Positions 40,612-54,571 are shown, counted from the first letter of the stretch. The stretch: DNA of 64,000 nt from Todiramphus chloris collaris (GCA_025345505.1 JANVCC010000062.1:12574712-12638711), one strand, 5' to 3'. Notes: generated from the sequence alone by a model not told the origin. Translations and numbers: made by a program.

Positions 40612-41775
40612 CATGCAGATTATTAGTAATCATGGCATATGCAGCATGGAAACTTTAAATGCTACCTTTTATAAGTTTATTTTCATTTAAAAATACAGTA
40701 AAATCAAAAACACAAGATGACAGGATTATATGACAGAAACTGTTTCTCCAGAAATAGCCTTCTGGAATATTGTATATCTTGTTTTTCAAACGCAAATATA
40801 TAAGACACAGGATTTAGGTAGTATCTGCATCTCGTGACTTTTTACTGTTTGTCACTGCTGTTGTTGATTCAGTACAAGTCTTGAGCTATGGCTGAAAAAA
40901 GAATCCTCTTTCCTGTATCTAAGCTCCATCAACAGTATTCCATAGTATCAAACGTTATTAACATTATTCTGAATGGCTCCTAACAAAAGTAAAAACTCAG
41001 ACTGAAGGGACATAATACTTCTCAAATTTGGAAGTTTACAGTTCATACTAATACCCACAACAATAACCTTAAAAATATATTTTCATAATACAATACTTAC
41101 ACCATAAATTATTTCATTAAATAACGTTAAAAACACACTTCTACCAGTAATTGTGTCAAACAACAACTGTGCTATAGAAAAATATAAGTATTTATAATAC
41201 ATATCCGTTTTACAGAGGGCAAATCAGTTAGTGATTCACCTTTTCAAAGCAGCTATGAAATTTTTAATAGCTTGTCCACAGAGCAGTAAGCTTGAGCAAA
41301 CTCAGCATTGTTAAAATAAAGCTATTTTTTCACCTTTTTCCCCCACTCCAAAGTCTCTTCCAGGTAATGGCACTCACCATGACAGATCCCGCACTTAGCA
41401 TCAACACTTCTTACAGAATCAAATCCAAGCTTTGTCTATATCTTGCTGTTCAGCTCCCCAAACTGTCTCACAGACAGTTTTTTCTGTCAGGGCACAACAG
41501 AAACACCCACCCAGGAGTGTGTCTCGGCTTTCTCTGTTGCCTTGATTACTTAAATATCTTCCTTAGGGGCCCTGACAAAATTTTGCCCCATTTCTATCTA
41601 ACCTGAATGTGGATGTAAACAGTCTGTCCCATCCCTCTTCCTCCACTTCAATTGCCAGCTAATAAGCTTATTTTTAAGCCTTTCTTAAGTACTTTTGATT
41701 TTTCACACACATTCTTTTCTTTAGTAGACTAATTATGCCAGCACTTTGCATTATGGTTGGAAGCAGTTCCCCATT

Positions 41776-41838
41776 AAAATAAAACAAAACCAAACCCCAT
41801 GAACAAAACCAAACAAAAAACACAAACAAGCAAAACAA
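41776..41838. repeat. A/C-rich low-complexity block
   Basis: AAAACAAAACCAAACCCC-like units, interrupted once by a G. Confidence 0.85.
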
Positions 41839-44043
41839 TTTAAATCTATTTGTGACCTTTTCTTCAAGACTCTTTTCTGCCATTATGGCAGAAAAAATTA
41901 CCATGTAGATCTGCTGAAAGCACTATATACCACGCTGATTGACAGTACCAAGATTAATCATCATTGGTGCTAACACCAATTTTAAAGAGATGAAAAATTC
42001 GACGAGTAAGTTATGAGACTCCTCAGGATCCTACTATTAGAAATGTCATGAACTTTCATTTCAGGCTTTTACCAACAACTTCTTTTACTTGGAATGACTT
42101 ACTGATTTACGTAGCTACAATTCATGGGCACTTTGCCCTTTAGGAGACTTGAACTTTACTCAGCCTCCCCCTGCTGAGGGCAAGTACAGCACAAGCTGCT
42201 ACACTGATGTGCAGGATGGTTTAGCAGGATTTTTGCCTGCAATGAAATATTTGTACTTTCCTTTATGAACAACTACATCAAGGCAACCAGAAACCTGTAA
42301 CCAGTACATGACTGGATACATTTCTGACTTTACTAGCAGTTAAACAGTGGTGCCATTACACTTCAAGTAAAACTACATGCAATTTTTTTTTTTTCTCGGA
42401 AAATGTTTAATGAAGGCCATTATCAAATGACGGCTGAGCACCCAATGCTTAGATTAACATTCTGACAATTAATTTATCAACTCATGCTTTCATTTTTCCT
42501 TTTTTTTTTTTTAATAATTTTTAAGAACACCTTAGGTGCATGACGATAACAAACTACAAAAAGTACCGGAAAGATGCACAAAGAATTTCCCGTATTATCT
42601 GTGTTGATAATTTCTCTTTCAACAATTCCTGCCTTGTGCCACAAGCTCTAATGAAGACAGTGAGTAGGAAAAGATTCTCATCATTTCAGATACAAGGATA
42701 TAGGAACAGCTTAGAATTCTAAAGGAAACATATTCAATGCTGAGAATACAAAATACTGAATTCTGTAAAGAATCCACTGAATGAGTGGTATGCATCATGT
42801 CCAAAAATCATTTGAAGGAAGTTCAAACACTGAAATTGTGTTCCAAATGAACTTGTTTTTGCAAAACTACCACTGGCTTCAACAGTTCAGACACCATTAT
42901 GGAAAGCACAGTGAAAACCTGTAGTCAGTGACAACGAAATCAAAATAAAGCAAACACCAGCAAAGAGTTATTAAGATGAGTCAGAAGGGGGCATTCCCTC
43001 AAAGAACATTGCTGGATCTGATTATTCTGTCTGAGAAAAGGGAACAGCAGGAATAGCCATTTGCATCATTAAAGACGCAGCACAGATCTTCACAAATTGA
43101 AAGATGAAGTTGAAAAGATCAGTATAATTATATGAAGAAGAGATAACTAAGAGAACATATGATAAAAGCACATAAACCACAAATTCTGTAAGATGACAAA
43201 ATAGCAACTTTTGATTCATTCAGCTTCAAAAATCCAGTGATGCAATTCCCAGTGAAGCAAACATGACAAATTCAAAACCGAAAGAAGGAAGTGATTTTTG
43301 CCTCCACCAAGAATAATTAGCTTCTGAAATCCACTTTCAGAAAACATCAGAAGCAAAGTGCTTAGCGGGATTCAAAACAAGATAAGACATTTCTGCAGAT
43401 TATATTCGCAAAAGTTTTATAATATTATAAAGGCAACAAAGTTCTGAATATTTATCAAACAGGAGCTTTGGAGTAAACGTACACCATAAGCTTTGGGGCA
43501 TGACTCAATCACTCTTAAGTAAAGGAAGCTTAGACACTTCCTTCTAAAGAAAGAAGCATAGGAATAACTTTTCCTAACAAATTATACTTTAAAGTGTACA
43601 TGTTTATGGATAACCATTTAATCTTTTCTTTCCTTTTTTTTTTTTTGTGGAATAGAAGCAGATAAAATTATTCCCATTTTTCTTTACCACAAGTTATGCT
43701 CCTGTGACATACAGACAATAACCCATCAAAACAATATAACATTCTAGCCAGAAAGAAAAGACTCATAGCCTTTTTTACTATATTGTTTCTAAAACAAACA
43801 AATAATTACTTAGGAGGGTTTAATCCCTTCTGGGGAAGCTACCACAAAAATGAATAATAGGATATTTTTCTTTCTTTCTTTCCTGATAGTTTTCACTTAG
43901 TACCTCTTGAACATAGTTGCTGTTTTGCTCTTTTTACAGAATTTCTCAAAATTATTTCAGGTTCTGGTAAACCTAATCTGACAGGTAAATAAAAACTAAA
44001 AGATGGGTTGTGCCTACCTTTTGCATGCCTTAAACATTGTTTA

Positions 44044-44188
44044 CAAACAGACAACCAAACCAACCTTAAACAATGCCAAACTAACCACACACACGAAAAA
44101 AAAAACAAATAGGAAAACAATAACAAAAAAAACCCCAAACATACAAACAAAAAAAAACCCCACAAGCAAACAAAACACAAAAACACAT
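44044..44188. repeat. A/C-rich low-complexity block, longest in the window
   Basis: About 145 bp almost free of G on the plus strand, including two A8-9 CCCC units. It makes open frames on both strands, which I regard as artefacts of composition. Confidence 0.88.
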
Positions 44189-47100
44189 GAAAACTATTTT
44201 AAAGCCTCTTTCTTCCATGTATATGTAGAGAATAGACTGGGACTTGCAAAGGCCTGAGAATATTTTATACTATTCCTGAGAGCTGCAGTTTTAAGTTCCT
44301 TTTTCATTTCTATCCATCACCATGGCCTTTTTATTATCCAAAAGCATAGATAATATATAAACTAAATTAAAACCATTTCTTCCTTCCTCCCTGAAAACTT
44401 GTTTCTTTCCTTGGATATATTATTACCTTGGTCTGTCTCCAAAAAACTCAAGATTTTAAACAGCATGATCATTTCAGGTTAATTCTGGGATTAACGTTTA
44501 ATAACAGGGGATAATTCTCCTGTATCACATGCTTGCAAAGAGTCTCAAACCCAGTAATACACAGAATGGCATCTGTGGAATTTACACTTCAATGCTAAAC
44601 TATATTTCAGGACCCAGCAATAGTGTATAGAATTGTTTTAGGTAGATTTTTTTTTTGTCTGTGTTTTAAATTTTACTGTTTCATCTGGAAACACTGGAAT
44701 CAGCTTAAAACAACGTTGTTTTGTCTCTATGATATAAGCAAAAACATTTTACTCACACAGTTTATGTTTATGACTTCATTTCTTTCAGCTTGCAATCATA
44801 TATGTGGCAAGATTAATCACATTATTGTGTGATTGCTCAAGCATTTAAACAGTTTTGTGGGTTTCTCTTTTCTTTTTTCCGCAATTTATTAATCAAAGTG
44901 CCTCATTCAAAACAAACAGCAAGGATCTTTATGACACAAGCAACATAATAAAATTGTACAAAGCCTTTATAATCACCTTAATACCTCTGATTTATATTCT
45001 CTGCACCCCCACTGACAAGAATAGACAAAATTTCGCCCAACTTAGTGCTGCTATTTGAACCACAGATACGTAATGGTAAAGTCAAAATCTGTAGTTAATG
45101 TAAAAAATCAAATGCTTTTTGTGTTGACTGAGTTTGACTGTATTAAAATAATCATAATGTTGAGAAAAAGATTATTTTTTGCTTTGGTTTCATAGTGTCC
45201 TTCATGATGACATGGGAAGCTCTAATGAGACCTGTGTAATCTCATTTGCTCAACATGATCATTAAGACCAAGTCATGCTGTGCATAAGTATAATATCTGG
45301 ATACTTTAGCATCTAGTTTCTGAGCAGTATTGCTGACTGGTACAGAATGATCTTTTGGAGTGTTAAAACCTGGGTGGATTTTGCAGAAAACAAAATGAAA
45401 AACCCCTCTCTGACAGGACAGTCAGAATCTAAATTAATGCTGTACTTTCAGCACTGATGATAAACAGGTAATAGTGTGTAGAAGCACCTGTCACAAAACA
45501 CACTGGGCAATATTACTCCGTTCCAATGCACTTCAACTTGAAACACTCAATAACACAGTAAATCCCAGCAAATTTTATTTCATTAAGTCTGAAAACTGTT
45601 CTTAGACTTCCACAGAGTCCAACTTTTCAAAAATGAGTGAAAACCAGCAAAACAAGAGGACAGAGAATTATGTAGTGTTCATACGTTACAATATAGTTTA
45701 CCCTTAAGTTTATAAAGAAATCTTTTTTAAACTGCTCATGTTTGAGGAGGGCAGTTGTTTAAACACTACTCACAAAACTTTGTTATGCTTCCATTCACAC
45801 GCTTGTATTCCTCTAGCAGTAACTGACAGAGAATAAGCAGCAAAAGGTTTTACGTCCTGTTTGATACACAGTTGGGTAAATACTGCATATGAATATATTT
45901 GATCTACATTTTACAGGCACGATTGGGGATTTTCTTAAATGTTGAAAAACTACTTTGAACATTTGTGCTAAGTAGTTACTTGAAATTTTTAAAGTCTAAG
46001 TGAATAGTATATTATCAGTGCCCATCTAAATGTGCCTGGTTCAAACAGCTTCAAAAGTCACAGTAAGTTTACTCACAGTACCTTTTTGTATCCTATGACC
46101 TCTTACCAGTACAATATTTTTGCAGTGCAATTGCTCAGAAAAAAAAGTCATGTAAAAAATAACGTGCAGAGATCCAGAAAAATCAATTCCTACTCCAAAC
46201 ACATGGCATTTCTGTCTGGGTCTCTGTGTCTCTATAGAAGTTGTTTATTAAAAGGTAGTGGAAAAAGATAGATCTTTCAGACAGATTGAAATGTGTCCTC
46301 ATTTTGTAATGTTACAAGAAAGAAATCAGACAACAGATAAACAGCATAGGTTTGCAGAAAAGGCTACTTCTATTAGAACAGAACAGACATTCCTGATGCA
46401 GGAAGAAAAGCTTTAGTGTGCTTTGTACTTTGGAGAGAGGGTTCAAGGAAAGTTCAGCAATTTACCAATTTATTAATAGATTTTGACCACAAATGCTACG
46501 GGCCAAATTCAGCCATAAGTAGGTAAAATTTCCTTCCAGCCAAAGCCGAGTTTGGTTCCAAGTGACATAAAAGAGCTTTACTGGCAAATCTGAAGGATAA
46601 TGTGTATTGTAGCTTCTACTATAGTTTAATTCTCTTGCTGTTGTTACATCTATAACTGCAAGCTTAGATTATGTGGGTCAACCAGTTTACTGAACAATTA
46701 TTGAAAACTATTCAGCCTAGTTTATAACCATTAGGTTTGAGGAAGTACTTGATCAATCTTGCATGATAAATGCAAAATGTCTGGACAAGATTTGTGCAAA
46801 GAAGTATTAATAACAGGGCAAAGGACTCACTGGAAAACCTCACGGAAAAACCAGAAATAACTTCTGAATAAAAAACAGCAAAGCAGACCCTTATCAGAAC
46901 AATCAGAACGGCCGTATAGATCCTATTAAAATTTATTCCAGGGACATCCGAAGGACAAAATCTTTAACGCATGCATACTTTCAAAAACATTACTTTGTGC
47001 TGAAAAAAAAAGTTAAACATCCTTCGAGGTTATCTATTTCACAGTACCACATCAGTAAATGAAAAAGTTTGCTTTTCTCTTGAGAAAAATACAGTGTTCA

Positions 47101-48632
47101 TTGTTAACCAATCTTAAGTGCTACAAGGGAAGGAAACTTAATAAAATACTGAATGGAATTAACACTTCACTTGGATATTTTTTTATAGGTAATTGCTTCA
47201 GACATGACTTATTGAAGCCACAAGAGGAATAAAATGAAACAGGCTGAGGATGATAAGAAGTGGCCTTTGAGACAAAATATTTATTCATTTATACGAACTG
47301 GGGGAAAAAAGATGCAGAGGAGTATTTCAGAAGAGAATAGCTTCAAGATGGTACAGTGTAATTTTTATACGAGTTCAGGGACTAACATAACATCCTCCTA
47401 ACATCATTTTGATAGTTCCGAATGTAAGGAGTCCACAAGAGCGCACATCTTTGCAATAATTTCAAAGCAGCAAATGCCATACAAAGCTGAAGCTCCAACC
47501 AGCACGCTTATATTATGACAGGTGACGCAGATGCCGCTATTCCCCCCCCATCTGCTGGCGTTTGACCACAGTTGTTGCTCCTCTTGGTTGGTCTTACCTT
47601 CTCCCTGCACTGATACAATCACTTGGTCTCTCTCATACTCATGCTTTCTACTAGGCTTGAACAACTAACCACACTCGCAGTCAAGAAAATCAGGACCACC
47701 TGCCTTAACCTTTGAGCAACTTTTCAGTTTCTTCCTTAAAGCTTTTCTTTATTTTGGTGAGTATTGAATAACCATTAAAAAACGAACAAACCCAAAACCA
47801 GAAACAACAAACCATGGTGATTCTTTACTCTGACTTTATCCAAGAAGGGGAATGCTGCAATATGAAATAACAGCAAGCACTATTACTTGCATTATGCCTT
47901 CGGAGAGAATAACGCAGTAGTGGTAAAAGTGGTTAAAGTAATCTTATAACATTTAAAAGGCATTTAGCCATGGGGCAAAGGAAAAGCTAGGGAGTGGATG
48001 AACTGTGCATGTCAGCATAATGTATTTTTATTGCTTACTAAAAAAAGTCTATGCATCAGTATTTCTCAAACAAGACCAGACCATAAATGCCTAAACACAG
48101 TATTAAGTGAATAAAACAAAGTATTATAACAATTCTTATGATTTTTATAACCCATCGTCACAATGCATATGTATGAATCAGTCCATTGACTTTATTAAAA
48201 GTAAGATTCTGGTCTCCCACATGCTGTTCTATCAGCATAAAAAGATCACACAGAAGCATCAGATGGGGTGAATAAAACAGAAGACAAGGTCCTACGGCAG
48301 GACAAACAACCACAGGCAACATCCTCTAATGGAGAGATTTGCCTGCAAGTGCTCTGGGATGCAGCACCAGCTCACAGTGTTACTCTTACACCAGGAGACC
48401 AGATGCTCATGGACATGGGAGGCAGTACCTTCTTTATACCACCCATTATCATTGGAAAAAGAAGCTATGCTTTCAGGGAAGCCCTGGACTTCTTAAAACA
48501 CTGGGGTGTTTTTCCCACAGTTGTAAGCACAGCTTACAAGTATTCAAAGACAGGCTGCAGTTTTGGGAATTTGGACATACAAAGGGTTTTGGGACACTTG
48601 TGCTTCCTATCCTCCTTTTTCCCAGGCCATAC

Positions 48633-48831
48633 ATAGAATCACAGAATAGTAGGGGTTGGAAAGGATCTCTGGAGATCCTCAAGTCCAACCCCCCTGCCAG
48701 AGCAGGATCACCCAAGGCAGGCCACACAGGAACAGATCCAGCCTGGTTTTGAAAGTCTCTTGAGAAGGAGACTCCACAACCTCCCTGGGCATCCCATTCC
48801 AGTGCTCTATCACCCTCACAGGAAAGAATAT
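48633..48831 (-). mobile_element. CR1 LINE, truncated 3' end
   Basis: On the plus strand the copy begins with ATAGAATCACAGAAT, the reverse complement of the two terminal ATTCTRTG units that end avian CR1. It continues with the typical GGTTGGAAAGGATCTCTGGAG, GTCCAACCCCCCTGCC and CACAACCTCCCTGGGC stretches. About 200 bp of the 3' end remain; 5' truncation is normal for CR1. It has the same orientation as INPP4B. It contains no coding region. Confidence 0.95.
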
Positions 48832-49393
48832 TGTAATGGTTCTCAGAAGACCCTCATGGTTACAAGTTCAAAAACCAAAAAAGTTTCCAAACATATATTA
48901 CTTTGGTGTCCTTTTGTTATACCAACTAATATAGATTAGTTTGAGGAGAGTGATTTATACTCTCATTGCTCCTTTATAAACTCTAAACATGTCATTTTCC
49001 ATTGCTTGCATAATGTTTGTTTGGAGTATTAGTACTACCCAGAAACAAAGTCAAACACACTATGATGTACTTCACACCAGTGTCATGTGTTGTTTCTTTA
49101 TAAAATACTAAATTTTCAGAATATTTATATTATTAACCAAATGTTGATGCTTACACATTTAAAGTCATGACTGTGCAGTTCATTGCTCAGAACTTATGAA
49201 GTCACTGGAATCCTAAAAATTCTGAGCAATCAATTCTGTTGTTCAGTTACAGCTGTAAAAGCTTAGCAGCCAAAAAAAAATTGCTATACTTTGCCTATTT
49301 CACATTACAAATTAATATTTTTAGCTCATCATTTACATTATTCCAACTCTGAAAACCAAAATGTAGTATTTACTACTGTAACTGCTTCCTTAC

Positions 49394-49541
49394 CTTCTCA
49401 TATCCTCCTTTATGTGCAGATTGATCAGTTCTTTAGGAACATGGAAAGACAGGGTGGTCTCAGCCATCTGTTCCCGGATCCGCATCCACTTGTTGTCAGA
49501 AGTAGGGAATCTATATAACTTACAGATCGGGTTTTTTAACA
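49394..49541 (-). CDS. INPP4B: INPP4B internal exon ([12 protein letters not shown] region), 148 bp
   Basis: Acceptor CTCTGCAG, donor AG|GTAAGG. The exon supplies two bases of a split codon, then 48 codons, then two bases of the next split codon. It includes [19 protein letters not shown] and [15 protein letters not shown], segments strongly conserved in INPP4 enzymes. They lie in the central region between the C2 domain and the phosphatase domain, for which no separate catalytic role is assigned. The split codons on both sides rebuild to V and R, which supports both borders. A downstream intron of 11 kb, the largest in the window, follows it in the transcript. Confidence 0.92.
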
Positions 49542-50361
49542 CTGCAGAGAGGAAAATACATATCATTGCTTTACTGTGGTTATAGGACTCTTTTAAATTT
49601 TATGACAACAATTTCATCCAAAAATAAGACATTATTTCCACCCTTGTTTCCACAATTAATTTTAGAACCATTAAAATTCTATTAAAAGCCTTAAATTTAT
49701 ATTTAATTTATTACAGCACCATGTGGAGGACAAAGTATTATAGTACAGTAGATAAATCCCATTTTACGGCACAGTAGGTATCCTGTGAAATCAACATTTC
49801 ATTGTAGTGAGAATGTAAATTACGCTCTGTATTCTTACACTTCAGATCTGGAATGCACAAATAATGAACTCACATACAGTCAATGCCATCACTTACCATC
49901 TGCTAGAAGCACTTACATTGCTAATAAATTGTATGGGACAAGTGAAGCATATCTCCGAGTTTAGGTGTATCTGATGCATCTTCTCCATGATATGCACACA
50001 CAGAATTCATTAACACAAATAGATGGTGTGCATCTACATTAAAGGGAACTTGACCATTGACATTGTCAAGAGCACACCATTTTAGAGTCAATTTGATCAT
50101 TGACATGGTTAAGAGACTGCCAATATTAAGCAATTAATATCAGAATCTTGTAAATATATTACATACGCTGTTCTCAGATCCCCATTGTAACATGAGATAG
50201 GAAAATCACGTTACTTGATGTCTGGGAAGGTGATCCTTAAAACGCACCATGTTTTTAACCTTTAGAGCTCTCAAACATTGGCCGTGTTTCCATTCAGATC
50301 TTATGGTGATGCTCTATAATATGGCTGTGAAATTTCTACACTTTCCTTTCATCTCTTTGTT

Positions 50362-50412
50362 CTGGTTTGCATTTTTTTGGGTGGATTTTTTGTTGGGGTT
50401 TTTTATTTTTAC
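50362..50412. repeat. G/T-rich low-complexity block
   Basis: Includes TTGGGGTTTTTTATTTTT, the reverse-complement form of the A/C blocks. Confidence 0.8.
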
Positions 50413-51110
50413 CTCCCTACTCCTAACTAATTTTCCAGAAAGAGTAAATGGGGAAAAAACCTGAGAAAGAAAAGTTTGGTTTGACTACTTTGATAAGCTT
50501 ACTCGGAGACAAATGATTGTCATTTAACACACACATCCACTGCTTCCTAGCTCAGAATGACTTTGGACAGCCATCTAAATCCTCCAACAGTACCTTTCTA
50601 TCAACCTTCTGCAAAAAGCTACCTTAGAGCAGGCTCCCATTGAGCTGCCACTGAATGGTCTATAACTCAAAGGAATGCATTTCTCATGTGTGCTGAGAGG
50701 AAACTGTTGCTGTCAAAATGACATCTACTAATAGAAATTTCAGCTTCACAACTCACTGCCACCATTATTGCCTATGTAGGCTGATTTATAGAGAACGAAA
50801 AGCACAGACCAAGCTATTGAAGATACACAGACTGTCTTGTCTATCTAATCAAACTGCTTTTTAACAGAAGACCTTTAGGAAAGGCCTAAAACAAGACCAC
50901 AGATTAAAAGATATCTGTAATAAAATGGTTGTTGGCCACTGATAAAGAAAGGAATGTTCTAAGTCATCCTGTTGAAGTAATTACAGATGTATTGTTTTCT
51001 ATTCCTATCACTACTGAGGTATCTTAATCATTAGACTTTGATGAGAACCTGGAAATCACACACTGCACAGCTTGAGAATTCACACCACACAGACTTCACT
51101 ATTGTTTGCT

Positions 51111-51171
51111 ACAAATCAAAACAAAGCCAAACCAAACCAAAATCAGAAAAAACCCAACCAAACAAACAAAA
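51111..51171. repeat. A/C-rich low-complexity block
   Basis: CCAAACCAAACC and AAAAAACCCAACC units. Confidence 0.85.
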
Positions 51172-52438
51172 TCTCTCCAAGTTCTGAGCCTATTATCAAC
51201 TTAGACACACTGTCTGGGCTTTATTATATTACATAATCAACATATGATGTACTGATTTCCTATTTTCCTCCTCTTTTATTGAGATTATTCTAATGAATGA
51301 AGTCAGTTTTGTGAATAATACTGAGAACCTCTATCAATCCACAAAGTTAATATATAGCACCTATTAACAAGGCAAGGAACGACAATCTTCAGACATCAGG
51401 GAGAGTTCAAGAAACTAAGAACTACTTAATGTCTGCAAAACAGAAAAATGCCAAGACAGATGATAATTTTAGGTTGGTTTCCTTCTTTAATTTGTTTTTG
51501 TGGGGGGTTGTCTAGGAAGCAGGCTGACTTTTTACCAGGGTATTTCGAGTGATGACGCTCCAGATGCAAAAGGCTCTTTCTCTATTTTACTTTTTTACAT
51601 GTACTTCCTATGAAGTTATCAAAGAAAGTTTTTCCAAGAATAGACCTCAAATTTGAACTCAGAATCTGTTACATTCAAAAGTTCACACATGTAGCTTTAT
51701 AATCTCTTTCCTCCCATCTCCCCACTATCACCACCACCATCACAGGAGAAAAAAAAAAACAACAAAACAAACAAAAACCATAACAGGACTGTAGCGTGAT
51801 AGCAAGAGAGAATAGCAATCGCTTGGAAAATGTGGATTCAATGATCAGACTTATATCCTTGTTGGAATTATTAGAATTACTCTAGTTAGAATTACTCCTC
51901 AGGTACTGCCTCTGAATTTGAATTTTCAGATGGGGATAATCTCAAGTGTGATGCAAGTTTTTAAAAATGCCCCAAATATTTCTCCATGGGTTTATGAAGA
52001 ACACTGCACTTACAAATTCATAAAAATGCCTGGGAATATTGTTTTCACAAGGAATCCAAATAATTCCCATTGGCAGTACTGCTAAAACTTGAGGTTGTCA
52101 ATAGGAGCTACACGATACATTATGTTTTTCTTACTAACAGAACTACTGAAGTAATTTCATTCCATAAAAATCTCCGATGTATTTTCCTTTCCAATTACCA
52201 CAATAATTGTGTTTTAATTACAAGTTGTCTAAAAAAGAAATCCAGTAGACATGTAAAACCGCCCAAAGGGTAAGAATTGGCAAGATTAGATTTGGCTTTT
52301 ATAAAAAGTAATTACTAAAATGAGTGAAAGTCCCATAAAGGTAATGCTTCCTGTATTTAGACAGTGATCATGAAAGGGACTGGGAAAAAATAAAAAAAAT
52401 CCAGATGAACTACAGTGGTTAAAAAGAGAAGACTAAAA

Positions 52439-52482
52439 GACAATGTAAAGCCAACTGTAAAGGACAATGTAAAGACAACTGT
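52439..52482. repeat. 24-bp tandem duplication, two units
   Basis: GACAATGTAAAG, then CCAACTGT or ACAACTGT, repeated with a 24-bp period; one difference in the shared part. Confidence 0.88.
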
Positions 52483-54050
52483 TTTTTATTCCACGCAATA
52501 TCCTTCACACTGTTTCCCCTGCAATTAAAATTAAAAGTTAATAAAAGATTGAATACTGTTTTTTCATTTTCATTCCCTATCAAACACATATCAAAGCATA
52601 CCGCTGTGATATACTAATTTACTAACCGTGTTCCTATTTGTATTTTCCCTTAGAGCACAGGTGTAGTATGCAAACCAGGTCAGGACAAATCATTTCAACT
52701 TTCTTAATATTTGCTTCATTTCAATTACTTTTCTTCTCTTTTACATTGTAAAGCGCAATATGTTTACAAACAATTGGCAAACTCTCCAGTGTTATAAATA
52801 AGTAACGATTTTGAGACACATAAATTCAACCTCTTGGGGTATAAATAGAATAGTCATAAGCCTCTGTGAAATAAGATAGTCATTCCCACTCAGCAAGTGC
52901 CTCAGAACTCACTTGAGGGCTGCAAGTTCCTTATATTAAGATTTAAATTTCCAGAAGAATGCCAATGTGCACCTATGCCTTCAGGCTTAACAGATTCACA
53001 TCAGGGTATTTTTTCAGTTGCTTAGTTTTGAAGGCCTAATAAACAGCATGAGACAAAGAACTAGGAATTTTTACAACAGTATACACATGTACTAAATACA
53101 TAAGTATACGGAACAGAGACTGAACTGTAGACAGTTCTGTACATACACAGTAGGGTAAATAGTGCAGGCAACATTGATGTTCTCAGGCTGGCAGTAATAT
53201 ACTTCTGCCACATTACTAATCTTGTTCTTTTCCCTTCAGTCATTGTTTTTGGATTGCCTCTAATTTTGCCATACTGAAATTTGTCTGGCTTAATCTATTT
53301 CTTTAAATTTTCACTTAAGATGGTCCGGCTTCACAGAATGAGGCCAGATATCTGCAGTAGAAAGTTCTGTGCTTTAGAAACTTGAATTCTGACAGTAAAT
53401 CTCTTACAGAGATGTGCATTTTACCATGTCCATGGCAATCCAGATCTGACAAAGATGTAAGCCTTGGGAAAGAAATCTCAGTATGTAAAAACTCAAAGCT
53501 TGAATTTAACACCTCATACATGTACCAAGGTTCTTCATTGACAATTCCTGCATCCCTCCCAGCTTCTAACATCATCAAAAGTGTGCACATGGGATTTGTA
53601 CAGAGTGGATCAATATGGTTTTGGGCAGTCAATGTGTGCTGCGCACTACGGTTAAGGGCAGCGCTGGTACCCATAGGAGGAGGACAGTCTGTAGGGAATA
53701 CAGAGATGTTTGATCCACATGAAGCCCTGTCATAGAGATATGCTGGGGAAGAATTCTGACTGGTTGTGCAAAAAGCTGAAATTATAAAAAGAGAGCTAAA
53801 ATTCTAAGAAAATAATACAGGAATTCAATAAAAAGAGTGGGACTGAAAAGACCTGGAACTAGTGCCAGGTGTCAGCAGGGAAGTGGAGGTAATGCTGGTT
53901 GACAAGAGGAAGTCACAAATACAGGAAACAGACTGGAGAATACGTATTTATTAGAACAGACTTCCTGTGACTGAAAACTCTTCCCAATATCCTGTGTGCT
54001 GTCACTTCTTGCATACGCATATGCAGTTCTGCTCTTTCCCCTCACTCGTT

Positions 54051-54100
54051 AAAAAAAAAACAAAACCAAACCAACACAAAACTCCCAAAAAACCCACCTC
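54051..54100. repeat. A/C-rich low-complexity block
   Basis: A10, then CAAAACC/CCAAC units, ending AAAAAACCCACC; it lies just left of the G25 tract. Confidence 0.85.
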
Positions 54101-54136
54101 CATGCTATGTTTGACTTTATAAACCCTAGCAGTGTT

Positions 54137-54161
54137 GGGGGGGGGGGGGGGGGGGGGGGGG
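54137..54161. repeat. Poly-G tract, 25 bp
   Basis: G25 flanked by GTGTT on the left and TGTTGG on the right. Confidence 0.95.
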
Positions 54162-54360
54162 TGTTGGTTTTATATTATGTGCTTAAATATAAGAACAATA
54201 TATGTAGTAATGTTAAGCACTGTCTAGATATACTGTAGATTCATGTGCAAATACTACTGACAAAATGAACTAGACTTCATTATCAATAAAAGTGACATCT
54301 GCATTGGAAGTTCCAACAATTCCAACAAAATATATTCCCCAAACTAGAGCATTTCCCAAT

Positions 54361-54505
54361 CCAAAAAACACCTCAACAAAAAACAAAACAAAACAAAACC
54401 CAAACAATCAAACCCATTCAATTGATGCAGCAAATTGGGGGGGGGGGGACGATGACACAAGCAAAAAACAAATAAACAAACACCAAACAAACCCCCAAAC
54501 AATTG
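54361..54505. repeat. Paired A/C-rich blocks around a poly-G tract
   Basis: Blocks at 54361-54416 and 54456-54505 flank the G12 tract. The first contains four CAAAA units. Confidence 0.85.
54437..54448. repeat. Poly-G tract, 12 bp
   Basis: G12 lying between two A/C-rich blocks. Confidence 0.95.
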
Positions 54506-54571
54506 TGAATCAGTAGCGTTTTCTCTGAACAGAAATGTCATAGCTTAAAGAATCACTCATCCAGATGGCAT

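Larger units (their letters stand above)
38351..49393 (-). other. INPP4B intron (11.0 kb)
   Basis: Largest intron in the window. It has A/C-rich blocks at 41776 and 44044, a 23-bp tandem duplication at 40566 and a CR1 3' fragment at 48633. An open frame of 122 codons just left of the CR1 (48268-48636) matches no family I know. The rest shows nothing recognisable. Confidence 0.85.

Noticed and set aside
44003-44257. Open frames of 84 to 97 codons on both strands
   Set aside because: Produced by the near G-free A/C block, which cannot form stops in several frames.
53618-53632. TTTTGGGCAGTCAA shared between the 53-kb open region and the inverted repeat arms
   Set aside because: Only 14 bases match and the flanks diverge; chance is a reasonable explanation.
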